Part shown: positions 11,187-24,400 of the stretch, piece after piece
Position numbering within the stretch: position 1 is the first letter of the stretch
Layout of the letters: each line of letters starts with the position of its first letter
NCBI GenBank assembly: GCA_024336345.1
Contig: JANFOG010000001.1
Span: 2,232,001-2,296,000 of the forward strand
Direction of reading: 5' to 3'
Length of the DNA: 64,000 bases
DNA from: Mariannaea sp. PMI_226
Taxonomy: Eukaryota; Ascomycota; Sordariomycetes; Hypocreales; Nectriaceae
Notes under the pieces: generated by a model
Seen by the model: only the letters and a program-made list of their open reading frames with translations
Told to the model about the DNA's origin: nothing
The model's database searches: none
Made by a program: the position numbers and the translations under genes

Positions 11187-12414
11187 GGAGGTGACCCAAG
11201 CCAAGCCAAGCCAAGCCAAGCCAAACTTTGCGATGTTGTTCATGTGGAGCGTGTCATTGGCGTTCCAAATATCGCTATGTAGCGATGTTTGGTATTATAC
11301 TGTATCATAAGTGTAGTTAATCTCAGAGGGAACCGGGGGCGTTTGATCGTTTCTTTGTTATAGATTTAAAGGCCACTTAGATGTAATGAATAGACAGAAT
11401 AATTTACACTAAAGAATAGGACTATATCGTGGTCGCATCAAGGGTTCGGCAGATACCGATACATGTGGTATGTTTATTGAGGAGGAACTCATGATCTCGA
11501 ATCTTGATAGGACGAGAAAGGTGACTCGGAAGTGGGTGCACAGGCAAAAGAAAGCTCCGAGATCTGACAATGTCATACTTCATGCGGCTCCGGTGGAGAG
11601 TCACGAGACTCATGCAGGGATGCCAATAACGAAATACTGCACGTTTTGCACATTCGCACCACCTACTAAAGAAACATCGATGACGCTGCTGTGCGAATTC
11701 TTGGTGTTGACGGTGCATCGATGGAACTGGAGGAACACTGGTATCACGTGCTGATGGTCGCACTCCAACCCCCCGATGAGCCGACAGTGTCGTGGTAGCC
11801 CCTCACTGCCAACCAACCAGGAGCTTTGTAGCGGTGAAAGCAAACTCTCTAATTGGCTCGATTTTTAGCACCGCACTCAAATCATCCGATATGATTGATC
11901 CGTCCTCTGGAGTACTTCCTCCGTCTTCTCACACCCGCTTCCTGCTCCCCCTCACGTACCGTGCCTTCGTACTGCCTCCCGGGGTTAAGGTCAAGGCTTG
12001 TCGAGGTCGCGAGGGCATCTTCCTTTTCCCTTTTCCATTTTTACTTCTTTATCGCCATCTCTCTTCATCGTATCCTCCATCTCCTTCCTCTCTCTCGCGG
12101 CCCGACATAGCTGCGAGTCTTTTTCCTTTTCCGATTTCCTCGGCCGAGCTCTCTTTTACTGGCTTGGTTTTTTTTAAGCCGAGCTCCCCGGTTCAATTTT
12201 CTAACCAACCACCACCAATCGCCTCCAACGAGATCTCGATCCGAGTCTCAGAGCAGCTCCCTTCAGATTTTGAGGGAACTGAATTGAGCTCGTCGACCTA
12301 GACTGCATTTATTGCGTCTTTGCCTCTCCCGACAATCGACTCAATTGGCAGATGTGCCTCTTCGGTACTTCTGTCTTCTTTTTTCGCGAGCGCTTTGGCC
12401 TTTAAACCGCAACA
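11187..12414. other. Intergenic region and UPS1 leader
   Basis: The first part is the AT-rich 3' region of the lipase gene. From about 11920 the plus strand becomes strongly pyrimidine-rich (CTTCC, TCTCTT runs), typical of a fungal promoter/5' UTR for UPS1. Frames here are short and have poor bias. Confidence 0.55.
11196..11220. repeat. (CCAAG)5 tandem repeat in the lipase 3' UTR
   Basis: Five exact CCAAG units start ten bases after the lipase stop codon, so they should be transcribed in the 3' untranslated region. Confidence 0.9.
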
Positions 12415-13104
12415 ATGGTTCTCACTCACACCACCAACCATGCCTACTCTCATCCCTTCCCGACCGTCACCCTCGCCTTCTTCCTCCGCTACTCTTCTCC
12501 CCAGCTCAATCCCTTTGCCTCCCATGTTTTGAGCACCGACACCATCGAGAGCTATATCGACCCCAAAACCAATCGCCTCCACACCAAGCGTATTCACTTA
12601 AAGAAGAGCCGCATGCCCGCTGCGATCTACAAGCTGCTTCCCAAGAGCGTGACTGGTGGCGGTGCTGGAGAGAAAGCATCGTATATTCTCGAAACAAGTG
12701 TCGTCGATATCAAAGAAGGCTGGATGAAATCCGAGAGCCGCAATCTCAACTTCACTGGTGTTTTGTCGGTGACCGAGAAGCAGGAGTTTAGTGTTCCCTC
12801 CGATGCACAGAACTCTGGAGAGACTGATGTGACAACGATGGTCCAATTCAAGTCGAGGCTAGGAGAGAAGCTCCGGGGTAAGCTGGGACAGGCCCAAGAA
12901 GATGGCTGGTTCTCTGGTATCGTGGGCGGATGGGGCACCACGGGCATTCAGCGCAGCATCGAGAGCCTTGCGTCAACCAAAACTCAGGACCAGCTTTACA
13001 AGAGCCGTGATGGAATGCGACTTGTTCTGGAGCGGTTACGCAACAACGGCGTCATGAGCGTACTCGAGACTTTACGGAGGGAACGCCAGCGACAGCTTGT
13101 TTGA
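12415..13104 (+). CDS. UPS1: PRELI/MSF1-domain protein Ups1
   Basis: A single exon of 229 residues. Ups1 moves phosphatidic acid across the mitochondrial intermembrane space together with Mdm35, feeding cardiolipin synthesis. The N-terminus is the family signature (MVLTHTTNHAYSHPFPTVTL, then AFFLRYSSPQLNPFASHVLS and DTIESYIDPKTNRLHTKRI), matching yeast Ups1, which also begins MVL and ends its first motif with SPHVLSIDTI. The middle has NLNFTGVLSVTEKQEF, and the C-terminal helix (DGMRLVLERLRNNGVMSVLE) closes the lipid pocket. It is longer than the yeast 175 residues because of a Ser/Gly-rich insert and a GGAGEKA loop. The start follows a long CT-rich leader. Confidence 0.93.
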   Translation: MVLTHTTNHAYSHPFPTVTLAFFLRYSSPQLNPFASHVLSTDTIESYIDPKTNRLHTKRIHLKKSRMPAAIYKLLPKSVTGGGAGEKASYILETSVVDIKEGWMKSESRNLNFTGVLSVTEKQEFSVPSDAQNSGETDVTTMVQFKSRLGEKLRGKLGQAQEDGWFSGIVGGWGTTGIQRSIESLASTKTQDQLYKSRDGMRLVLERLRNNGVMSVLETLRRERQRQLV

Positions 13105-15641
13105 TTACACAGCTACGGCATGATTCAATTGTAACAACGAATGATGGACACGGCGCAATCATGGACTTGTATTTGGGACTGTCAAATGTCCCACCTCTTT
13201 TCATACTCACGACATCCTGCCCCTGTACCCTTTTACTGTATTACTACTACTACCTTTTTTTTCTCTTCTTTTTCTTTTAGCAAGGCGCTCAATGATTGTT
13301 TTAACGATTTGGAGTCATTTGGGGATAGGATGAAGCAGAATTACTGGCTGACGGATACTTGCTGGATCTGGCTGGACGTTGATGGGAAGAAAATCGGATC
13401 AAGCGTGCCTATGCACGAAATGGAGCGCTTCCAAATGAAGCGTGTGGAATCTCCTCTCTTGTGATAGGCACAAAATTATCGCACGAAATAGGAATGAAAA
13501 CGGTGTATGAACAGCACGCCTGGTGCCCAAGTCATTTCGTGAATGTTCCAAGTCAAAAGCTTTCTTAGTGCACGTCTCGTGGAAGAGCTTCTCCGATCTC
13601 AACAGCTCGAGTGGCAACGTTTGAGTTACCTCTGTGGCTTGTGGCGAATTATGCCTCTCGCAGTTTCAAGCCCCCCTTAAAGCATGATGCGAATAGACCC
13701 TTGGGAGCGGCAATGCTTCTGCGTCCACGATTGAAAGATCCAGCGCCACATCATCGATTGACCTCGCAAGGATTGGCCTAGTATCCAACAATCTTGATAT
13801 TCTCCACAAACGCGATCGACAAACGCATCAATAGGTCATTCTAATTGAGCCCCATCAACTCTATCAATCCGAGATCATTTCACACAAAGCCCGTTGTCTC
13901 TAGCTCTCTTCGTCATGAAACCTGGGTTATCTCGTGTCCCTTGTTGTCGATTGACCTGAGCTCCAGCGCTGAGCCTCTGCAATAGAGATCTGGACAATTA
14001 CCCAGTTACTCTGCAAAAAGCCGACTTTCGGCTTATTAATCACTTGGGGCTTCCCATGAGTTTTGGGTCAATTAGGCGAAGGAAGCTCTCTGAGGAAGCC
14101 AGGCCCGTGAATCCGAAAAGAGAGATGAGGTACAAGTAGCGTTCCTCTCTGTGCGTTACTGTAGATATCCACTCTGATATCTTCCTACTTATGGTTTGGC
14201 TTCCATTCGCTTCTCCTGCCCAGGGATCATCTCTGATTTATCTTCATTTGTCAAGTGGCGTTGCCTCTCGGAAGATTATAGCGTTGATCTGCCTAGCTTC
14301 TTGGTTGATACTCATACTCACTTATTGCACGTGTGTGGAAGTTTTGCTGATCGGCAATATGATGCAACCACAAAGAAGAACGTCGATCGCTGGCGTCTTG
14401 AGCCTGCACCTCATTTGACCATGGGTTTTATTGTCAACCACCGTGGTTGAAGCGATAGATTGGTAATATGCCCGATAACATGATTTGTGATATGAAGACT
14501 CTGGGCGGAATCATATCCATGCCCAGTTCACCTACTGTATGTGCTATGTAGCAACCTTACCCAGTTATCCGTGATGCAGGCCAGGCTCAATCAAGGTGGG
14601 CAATTAGTTATCCCAATACTTGTTAGTTTGAAGAATTACAATGTTCGTAGTTGGAGTAGGCACAATTTCCTCTTTCTTGTCGCAACTTCAGGCACAAAAC
14701 AGAAGATCATGACAAATCAGCCGGACGGCCTGACCACGCGAAATCAAACCAAAAGCTGAATCGTTAGCGACAGAATGTCCCTGATGACTGCATGCTCTAT
14801 TGAATGCGGAGAAAGTCAGGAGCCCAACCAACTGTTGAATCCATAATAAAATTACAATAATGGGTGATGATATGCACGAGGGTCTCGGCCTAAGAAATTA
14901 ACGAAATAAACAACCAACTCTTTGGTGAAGGTCCGGAGATGGGACTTCGACGGTGGGCGAATCAGAACAGGGCATGCCTGGGTAGACACGAGAGGCATCT
15001 TCTCAATTGGTCCCTAGCGCCCCTGTTCTTGAAAGCTGGGCTGGGGTTAGCCAAGTAGGCAGTTGTCCTGAACCAAAGCCACCACGTCTTCTGTCCCAAG
15101 AGCTGTTGTTATTGTTCTCTTTTAATTTTTGGGGGTGGGTTTTTGGCCCGTGTGGCTAGATTGGAAGAAAGGAGAACCTCCTCTTTCCACTTCAAGCTTA
15201 ATATCAAGGGCGATCCACGAAGCCTGACTGCTAAAAGGCGATATGTTGATACGTACTATCTGGACAATGATGCATAGGTACCTCGGGTATCTACTCTTCA
15301 ACAGGTACCATCTACTCTGTACAGCAAGGCATGTACCTGTTGATGCAAAGAAAAGCACCCCACTCCCGTAAATACCGGAAACTTCCTTGTGAGCATACAG
15401 TGCAAGCAGTAAAGTACACATGGCGGCGCATACTGTAATAAACACATGCCTACCCCTCCATGATAGCGGGGGGGTCAAAAGAAGGCAAGTGTTGACAGCG
15501 CGCAGGGCCCGTCACGTCACCTTGGCGTGAAATTATACTGGGATAAATTAACACTTCCATCGACCCGTCGCCAAACCTCCTGAGTTTTTCGTCCCCGCGG
15601 TCTCCCAAATCGTTTCTCATTGCCAAATCTCGTCGTTCGCT
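13105..15641. other. Long intergenic region between UPS1 and the phosphatase
   Basis: I see no supportable gene in these 2.5 kb. The longest frame (118 codons, minus strand, 15122-15478) has no recognisable motif and no codon bias. CT-rich stretches near 13240-13280 belong to the UPS1 3' side. Confidence 0.5.
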
Positions 15642-16325
15642 ATGCCAGAGCCTATATCAGTACTGTTTGTCTGCCTTGGCAACATCTGCCGGTCGACCAT
15701 GGCAGAGGGTATCTTCCAGAACCTGGCCAAGCAGCCCGAGCTGAAGGACAAGATCGCAATGGTCGACTCGTGCGGTACAGGTATGTCAGGGCAGATTTGC
15801 CTTCTTTTTGTGTTTCCATTTATTTCCTTTTTTTTTGGTGTTTATTGATGCTCTTTTCAATACATGCGTAGGGCCTCTTTGCATGAGGACCATATGCTGA
15901 TATTCTTCATCTAGCCGCGTACCATGCTGGCGAGGGCCCAGACGACAGAACGCTGGCCACTCTCGAGGCCAATGGCATTGACGACTACTACCACTCAGCT
16001 CGGCGCGTATGTCACATAAACTACACCCATACAACTTTATTCGATTTTGCGACTGACAAATGCGATGCAGTTTCAGACAAAAGACTTTGACCGATTCGAT
16101 TACATTTTTGCCATGGACCGGTCAAATCTATCCGACTTGCAGAGACTCCAAAAGAACAACCCAGACAGCAAGGCCAAAGTGATGCTTTTCGGCGAGTTCA
16201 GTGGCGGGAAACGAGCGGAAATCGTAAGCGATCCATACTATGGTGGCGATGAGGGTTTCTCCAAAGCATTCGAGCAGTGCTCGCGGTTCTCCAAAAACTT
16301 CATCAAAGACGTTCTTGGACAATAA
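15642..16325 (+). CDS. LTP1: Low-molecular-weight phosphotyrosine phosphatase
   Basis: Exons 15642-15780, 15915-16006 and 16071-16325 encode 161 residues, exactly the usual size. Introns begin GTATGT at both sites. The catalytic P-loop is at the N-terminus: VCLGNICRS with nucleophile C11 and R17 (C-x5-R). The general acid D131 sits in SDPYYGG. The GIDDYYHSARR segment preceding the second splice and FDYIFAMDRSNL after it match yeast Ltp1 and vertebrate ACP1. The enzyme removes phosphate from tyrosine in small cytosolic substrates. The neighbouring MAPK is on the same strand but 1.6 kb away, so no operon-like link is implied. Confidence 0.96.
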
Positions 16326-17939
16326 ACAGGCAGGGGCTTAGCGAACAAAAGGGCCAAAGGAGAGCTGGGTGGCCAAGAGATGTGATATATACCCAACACT
16401 TATATTTACAGAGAGGGCTAAAAAGAGTAATGAGGATGAGCTGTTAGATAGAATAGAGAGACAATAATATACAAAGACTACCTATATTTTCTCGGAGGGA
16501 AGTCACTGAGTTCAAAAGAGCATATGGTTCGAGTCGAGGGATGGTTATGGTGACCCAATTGCATGGTAATCTGCCAGGGACCATTATTCCGGCCCGTACG
16601 GAGCGGTCCGCCAAGAAGAACGTTGACGAATGTTTTGAAACAATCTCAATCATGCTCTGGCGGGCAATCCTGACAAGGGCATCAAGGCAGGGTGATAGGT
16701 GGGCGTCGAGATTGCGACGTCCAGGTTACGAATCCCCAATCAAACAGGCCCTTCTATCCAAGGAACTACAGCCCCCGTCTGTCAGAATGGCTAGGCCAAT
16801 CAGCTTCCATAAGACGCAACCGGAGTAGCTTCTACCAATTTTTAATTTTTTTTACCTTTCGACAACATCAGGATGTAACTGGGCCCACCGCTGGTCTAGC
16901 TTTGATTCAGCCCTACACGACCGTCCCCTTTCATGGCCGAGCTTGTCGTTAGGTTGGGTATTTGGGGGCCATTTCCAACAGATAAGCTAGCTGGGTGTTT
17001 GAGGATCATCAACTTGGCAGCCCATTTCATATCGGGCCAACCAACATTTTTCTTCTGCCGCACGAAATAAGAAAAGAAAAAAAATCATAACGACACCGCC
17101 TGGCTTACGGGAAGGGCAGATTCGGGTTAATCCCTCTTTAGTGAATGGTGGAAATCGCCGCCGTTGCCATTATTTTCTCTTGGTGCTGACCTGATCATGT
17201 CGGCGTGCTACACTACGCACTCAGCCCCGCGGGTTAAGAGCTGGAATTGCTTGTGTACCTCATGCTCACAGCCCACGATGCTTCCCTAACTACGTACCAA
17301 AGTAGGTAGGTCATCAACCACAAGCGACGGGAACACGACTTCACCATTCTCTACTCAGCGAATTCATTTCCTTTGATGTCTCTTTTGAGTATGACATTGC
17401 CCCTTTCCGTCACTTGCCCTCCTATTTTTGTCCAAGCAGCCAGGGTCTTTGTCGCGCGGCTACAATGTGCATCAGGGCTATGCGAGTGCTGATTGGCTCC
17501 TTCCCGCCACACTGGTGCAGTGGAGGCCCAGTCCAGAGGTGACTTCGCTGCGGGGGGGCGGTGTCTTAGTGGCTCGGGCTGCTGTGGATCCCCGCCCTGA
17601 GGCCTGGGCAGTCCTTGGGAGTCCTGGACTGCGCAGAGCACCACTGAGAGTTGCTCCTCGACACGTTCCCAACCCACCAACATACATATAATCGCGACGC
17701 ACGCGCTTGGTCTTGAAGAAGACTTTTCTATCCCAACCTTATCCTTCGCTTACCCGATATAAACTTCTCCCCCCCCTCCTCCTTCGTGATTGTCGACTCC
17801 TCCTCTCTCATTCAGACAACGCCCACCTCTGCGTTACCCAACTCTACCGCCAACCCCGCTATCACGGCCGAACCCGTCTGCAACTTTCCTTACCCGTCCT
17901 CCACCCCCCGCCTCCTCAGTGCCGCACCCGACCGACATC
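16326..17939. promoter_or_regulatory. Intergenic region and MAPK promoter/leader
   Basis: No gene is supported. The last 250 bases before the MAPK ATG are C/T-rich with many CCCC and CTCC runs, a typical strong fungal leader. Frames with ATG in this leader overlap the true start and may act as short upstream frames. Confidence 0.5.
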
Positions 17940-19488
<1,549 letters not shown>

Positions 19489-20694
19489 GATGGACACGGG
19501 GAGGAAAGCGTCATTGTTTTTTTGGTGAACTGATACAAGGCTCTCTGATACATAGAAGAGAGGGAGGGCATTAAAGGGGGTCGGGGGCCAAGAGCGAAGG
19601 GGCAAAGAGTTGGATAATTTTTGTGCCCGCAGTCAAAAGGGAAAGCTGATTCTAGGCTGTGACTTGAGAGTCTTCCCGGTGGCTAAGTGAGGGCTTGGAT
19701 ACCAAGCGGGCACACACACGGTCGAGCAAAAGGTTTCTGTGGGCAAGACAGAGGGCTGCTACAGTCCTCACCTCCCCTTCTTTCATATGAGATACGAGAT
19801 GAATATTTTTTTTGATCATGTTTAAAACTATTGACTTGCTAAATATATATGTGCACAATGTGATTTGGTCGAGGCAATAGCGTGTTTCACTATCAGTTGT
19901 CCTGCTGGGAATGGGCGATGATAGCAATATCCGTAGGACTTGTTATGGAAAATGATGTGGTCACCCACACGGCCGCCTCATTTCACCACGCGCCCGGTAT
20001 ACGTAATGGCGGTACCGTTTCTACCGTACCGTTTCTACCGTCGGAGCCTGTCCTATTTTTGTTTTCCTTGGCCTCTTGGCTTTCTAATTTGGTATGTGTG
20101 TCACAAGCAGGCCAACCAGGGCGCGAGTGAACATTGCGATTCGCTCCCCAAGCAGGCTTTCCCATGTCATACAGTCACACATCAAGGCACAGGTTGTAGG
20201 CGAAGATGAGAATAAGACTCATTTCTGATATTTTATTTCTATTTTATATTTCCTGCCTGTGCTACTGACACCCATTCCCAATGACACATATGTAAGCCCT
20301 CTAGATTCCGAGAGCAAACCCAGTAACGCCTGAAGGGGAACCTCGCGCCGAATTTTCCCAAGTCTAGCGTCGAAATGCATGATGAAAGAAGAAGAAAAAA
20401 AAATTATAAAACCATTGCGTTGTGGGCAAAAACAACCTCGTGCATCAGCCATGTGGATGTTGAGAAGCCGCGGGTATATCCAATGTTGAACCCTGTTTAA
20501 CCCGTAGGTGCGAGATGAATGACGAACCAAAAAAAAGAAATGATGAAATATTTGACAAGAATGGCAATAAGATGAGAAGGGAGATGAACGATCGTAAAAA
20601 GCCAAAGCTGTGAAGTCACATCTTTGCATGTCCTTTGCTTCTTAGCCAAGAAGGACTTGAGATGAAGTGAACAGCAGTGGCAATGAGTAATGGT
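19489..20694. other. Convergent intergenic region
   Basis: It holds the 3' regions of the MAPK gene and the DUF3455 gene. A short direct repeat of the word TACCGTTTC occurs near 20013-20040. No gene was recognised. Confidence 0.55.
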
Positions 20695-21485
20695 TTAGCC
20701 ATAGAACCAGTACTGCGCAGAGTACGAAGTGCTGTCAGTGCTGTCTTCGGCAGAAGAGCAGCCGTGTGAGTTGCCTCCAGCGGTGTACACGCGGTAGACG
20801 TAAGAAAGGCCGATGCTTTTGCCGTTGTCACCCAGATAGAGCCAAGCAACGGCGCCGGTGCCGTCAGGGCCGGCATTGGCGTCAGAGGGGGCGGGCACGG
20901 AATCGATCTTCTTAGCACTGAGGACCTGGCTTCCGAGATCAAAAGTTGGCGTGCCGGCAGCATCGAAGTAGTGATGGCCGAGGACGGGGAAAGAGTGGCC
21001 AGAGACCTCGAGGGGGTCAGACTCGGTGAAGGGATTGGAGGAGTCGGCGCCGCCAGAGGGGAGAAGGTTGAGGGGAACATCGCAGGAGTCCAACGCGGTG
21101 GCAGTAAGCTCAGCCCAGTCATCCGTCGACAATGCTTGGCGGGTTGGGCGCTTGGGGTAGAATCTGGTGATATCGTAGAGCATCGCCAAGGCACCGGTGC
21201 TTACGGGCGAACCGGTAGAACATGAGTAGTTCTGGATGCCGAGGCCGAGAGTGATGTGCTTGAGAGTAACATTGTTAGGTGGAGAAGGGAGTTGGGTGCC
21301 TAAGATATTGAAAGAATTTCGTGTTAGTCGAGCTTTACTTTCTACGAGAGATGAGGAGATATGGTGGGTTTGAGAGTGAAGGACTTACCACCACTGTTGT
21401 ATGGGAGAGTGGGAGTGGACAGAGCACAAGGCGAGGCCAATGCCAGAGTGGCAGAGGCAAGGGCGAGAAGAGGATTGAAGAGCAT
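20695..21485 (-). CDS. Secreted DUF3455 protein
   Basis: Exons 21389-21485 and 20695-21299 on the minus strand encode 233 residues, with an intron 21300-21388 (GTAAGT...CTTAG). The first 17 residues are a clean signal peptide (MLFNPLLALASATLALAS). The mature part has the DUF3455 features: LPSPPNNVTLKHITLGLGIQ then NYSC, ALAMLYDITRF, GHHYFDAAGTPTFDL, and VAWLYLGDNGKSIG near the end, with the paired TAGGNSHGC motif. The family is widespread in ascomycetes as extracellular protein; some entries are labelled malate dehydrogenase, which has no support here. Function is unknown. Confidence 0.88.
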
Positions 21486-24400
21486 CTCGATTGGTATGTG
21501 AGGATGTGTAGAGTAGGGAAGATAAGAAGGAGGATTGGTGTGTATAGGTAGATATAGTCGGTTGAGGAGACCCGAGAAGGTGAGATGAGACTTGAGAAGA
21601 GCTTGAGCTGGATGTATGTCGATCAATGGGAAGAGATCAACCAAGACAAGGTAAGGAAGAGGAAAGGCTCAATTGATGTGGTAATGCAGCTCAATACTGG
21701 AAATAGCAAGGAGGAAAAGGGACGGGACGGGCAGAATAATATACCTACAGTAGATGCTGGCAAGTTGGGCCCTTGCGGGAGCGGGAGCAGGCGTTGCACA
21801 AGGCGTGGGTGCGTGTAAGTTGTCCGGCGTTGTTGGTTGCTAGAGCCGTAGCGCACCTAGCTGAGCTAGTGTGTACCTGACGTGAGGTACTTGGTGGCGG
21901 CAAGCTAATAATAAACCGCAGTAATGCGGATTTGGAAAGTTGGGTGAAAGTTCCGGGAGCAGGGGGGGCTCCATGTCTATCTGGGTCTTTTTTTTTTTTG
22001 GTGTTCCCAACCCACCAAAAAGAAAAATCCAGGGTGCCCACCACGGCGCTTAGTAGCAGCAGGGGTGGGGGGCGAGGGGAGGTTGATGTGCAGAGGCGGG
22101 GAATTTGTGTGTGTATGTGTGTGTGCCTTTTCGCTTTTGGAATGCTTGGCCATGCGGGAAGAGGTCAGCGAGAAGAGAGAGTGGGTGGTCACAAGGATGA
22201 GTTGACTTTAGTTGGTTGGTCAGTTGGACGCCTGTTTGACAGCTTGGCTGGTGGGCAGGTTGGCAGCCAAGTTGGCAGGCTGGTTAGGTGGTAGCTGGTG
22301 GTTGGTAGCAGTATTCCCTGTGGTTTTGGTGGCGGTGATAGTGGTAGTGGTGACTATGGTGGTTGGAGTGCAGCCATTTCCCTGCAGAGAGGAAGCATGC
22401 TGTCTTGAGATCCCTGTTACTGTTTTCTTTTTTTTCTTTTTTTTCCTTTACGCCTTTTACTTTTGTCTTTTTTGGGTTTCTAATCTACACACTACACACT
22501 ACACAATCGTTTGACGAAATTGTGTACAAAGATACAAAGATAGCACCTTTGCCCAAGTACCTCAAGGGAGAATGAAGGATTCAATAAGATTTTAGGATGT
22601 ATAATAGCGGGGTGTCCCAACAGCATGGCGAGTTTGAGATAGACCAGACCATAATTTAGTCCCCTCCTGGACTTTTAGTTACCTACCCAACTTACACACC
22701 GTGCAAAGCAAACTTACAGAAATTACACAGTAAGTACGCATGCTAGAACAGGTGGTCAGCACTCGGGAAACAAGATGGAACTTACTAGGTAGTAATCTAC
22801 GCCAAGCACCGATTTGTAAAGATGTGACCCAAGGAGGCGCGGGCTTCGACAAGGGCCATCTCAATAACTACTCAGCCATGGAGGATGCTACCGCCTGGGC
22901 CGGGTCGGGTCTGGTCTCTTCCGTACTTGGGAAGGGAAATTCTGCTGAAAAGAGAAGCAGCAAGCATCGGAATAGAAAGAATAAGGAGCATCTGGGGCGG
23001 TCCATGTCGGGCCCCGTCCAGCGATGACATCCTTGCCCGAGATGCAAACAAGCAAGACACACCTCGGGAGGGGCCCCCCAGTTGAAGGTCAGAAATAAGC
23101 AAAAAAGGATGGCCAGTGCGGACCCAGAATGGAAAAAAGAGCGAAGAGAAAAAGGAATGGAAGGGAAGTGTCTGAGCAGCTCTATGTTCCATACTAGTAA
23201 TTGCAGATTGAGGTACAGTTTCGTCCCGTCTGCCAACTTTTGAAACTCAAGCGAAGTCCGCAGACATTTTTCCACTTTACCTGGCCGTCTTGAATGTTAG
23301 ACCCTAGCGCAATGGAGACCTGTCGAAACAATGGCTCACCAGGCTGGGGCGAGATGAAGGATCAACGAAAACAAACGAACAAACGAACGAACTAACAAAC
23401 AAACACAGGCTTCCACCGTCTAGATCAGTTCACGAGATGTTGGAAGCATGTGCCATGTGGCCGATGGAACTGGCCCCCTGTTAGTCTGCTCGCCTCCCCG
23501 CGATAATGAAGTTGTCACGGGAAAAGAGCTTCACAGCCCCCCTTCGATCAGATTCCTTCTTGACATTGACACATTCTTGTCTCGATGGGACTTCGGCCCG
23601 TTGTCTCATTGCGACAACGTAATGAAACCTTTTTTTTGGTCTTGTATGTCTACATAGTATGGATTTGGGTTGAGGAAGCAAAACTAGCGAAGGCCAAGCG
23701 ATCCTACTGACAAGGTGACCCTGCAGAAAAGCGTCGCCTCTTTTTGGGGGCCGACTCAATTAGCTGCTCTCTCCCTCTCACCCACCTGAAATGGGCTTGG
23801 CAGATGAACCAGCTGGCGCAGCAGACGCGGACTTGGCTGCATCCGAGCGCGCGGGCTGCGGATGACTGACTTCTGACGCTGAGTAGCAGATCCATAGGCT
23901 TACCGCAACACTGGGGAATTTTTTTTATTTTTTTTTTTTATTTGGAGCCGAATTTCTAATCGTTTACTTATCCGGATGCTCACGCTTCCATGAATTCAGC
24001 CACATTAAATGACAAATAAATTAGAAGCTATGTTAACAGTGTCTTCATCATGAATGAGGGTCTTCTTTTTCGCCTCAACAACCTTTGTATTAGTTAGACA
24101 AGTGGCCAACGACTGAACAGCGCAAAACATGCCGTGAAACATAATTACCCAACAAAATGATAAAACACCACCTGGTTGCAAGGCCAGGCTTCCAGGCTCG
24201 CCTAGTTGAGTTCAGGCTGCCGGGTGAGCAAAAACATTAGACGCAAGCTGGAGCAAGACATGGGGAGAAAAAAAAGCGGGATGATGCAAACATGCTCCGA
24301 TCATTGCTATTCAACCCTCACCGCAATGGGAGAACGGAAGGCATCTCTCCGTCTCGGGGGGCAGCAAAGACGGTATATCCCTGTCCATCATGATCCATGG

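Noticed and set aside
15122..15478. 118-codon minus-strand frame with hydrophobic stretches
   Set aside because: No codon bias, no motif, and it lies in the promoter side of the phosphatase gene.
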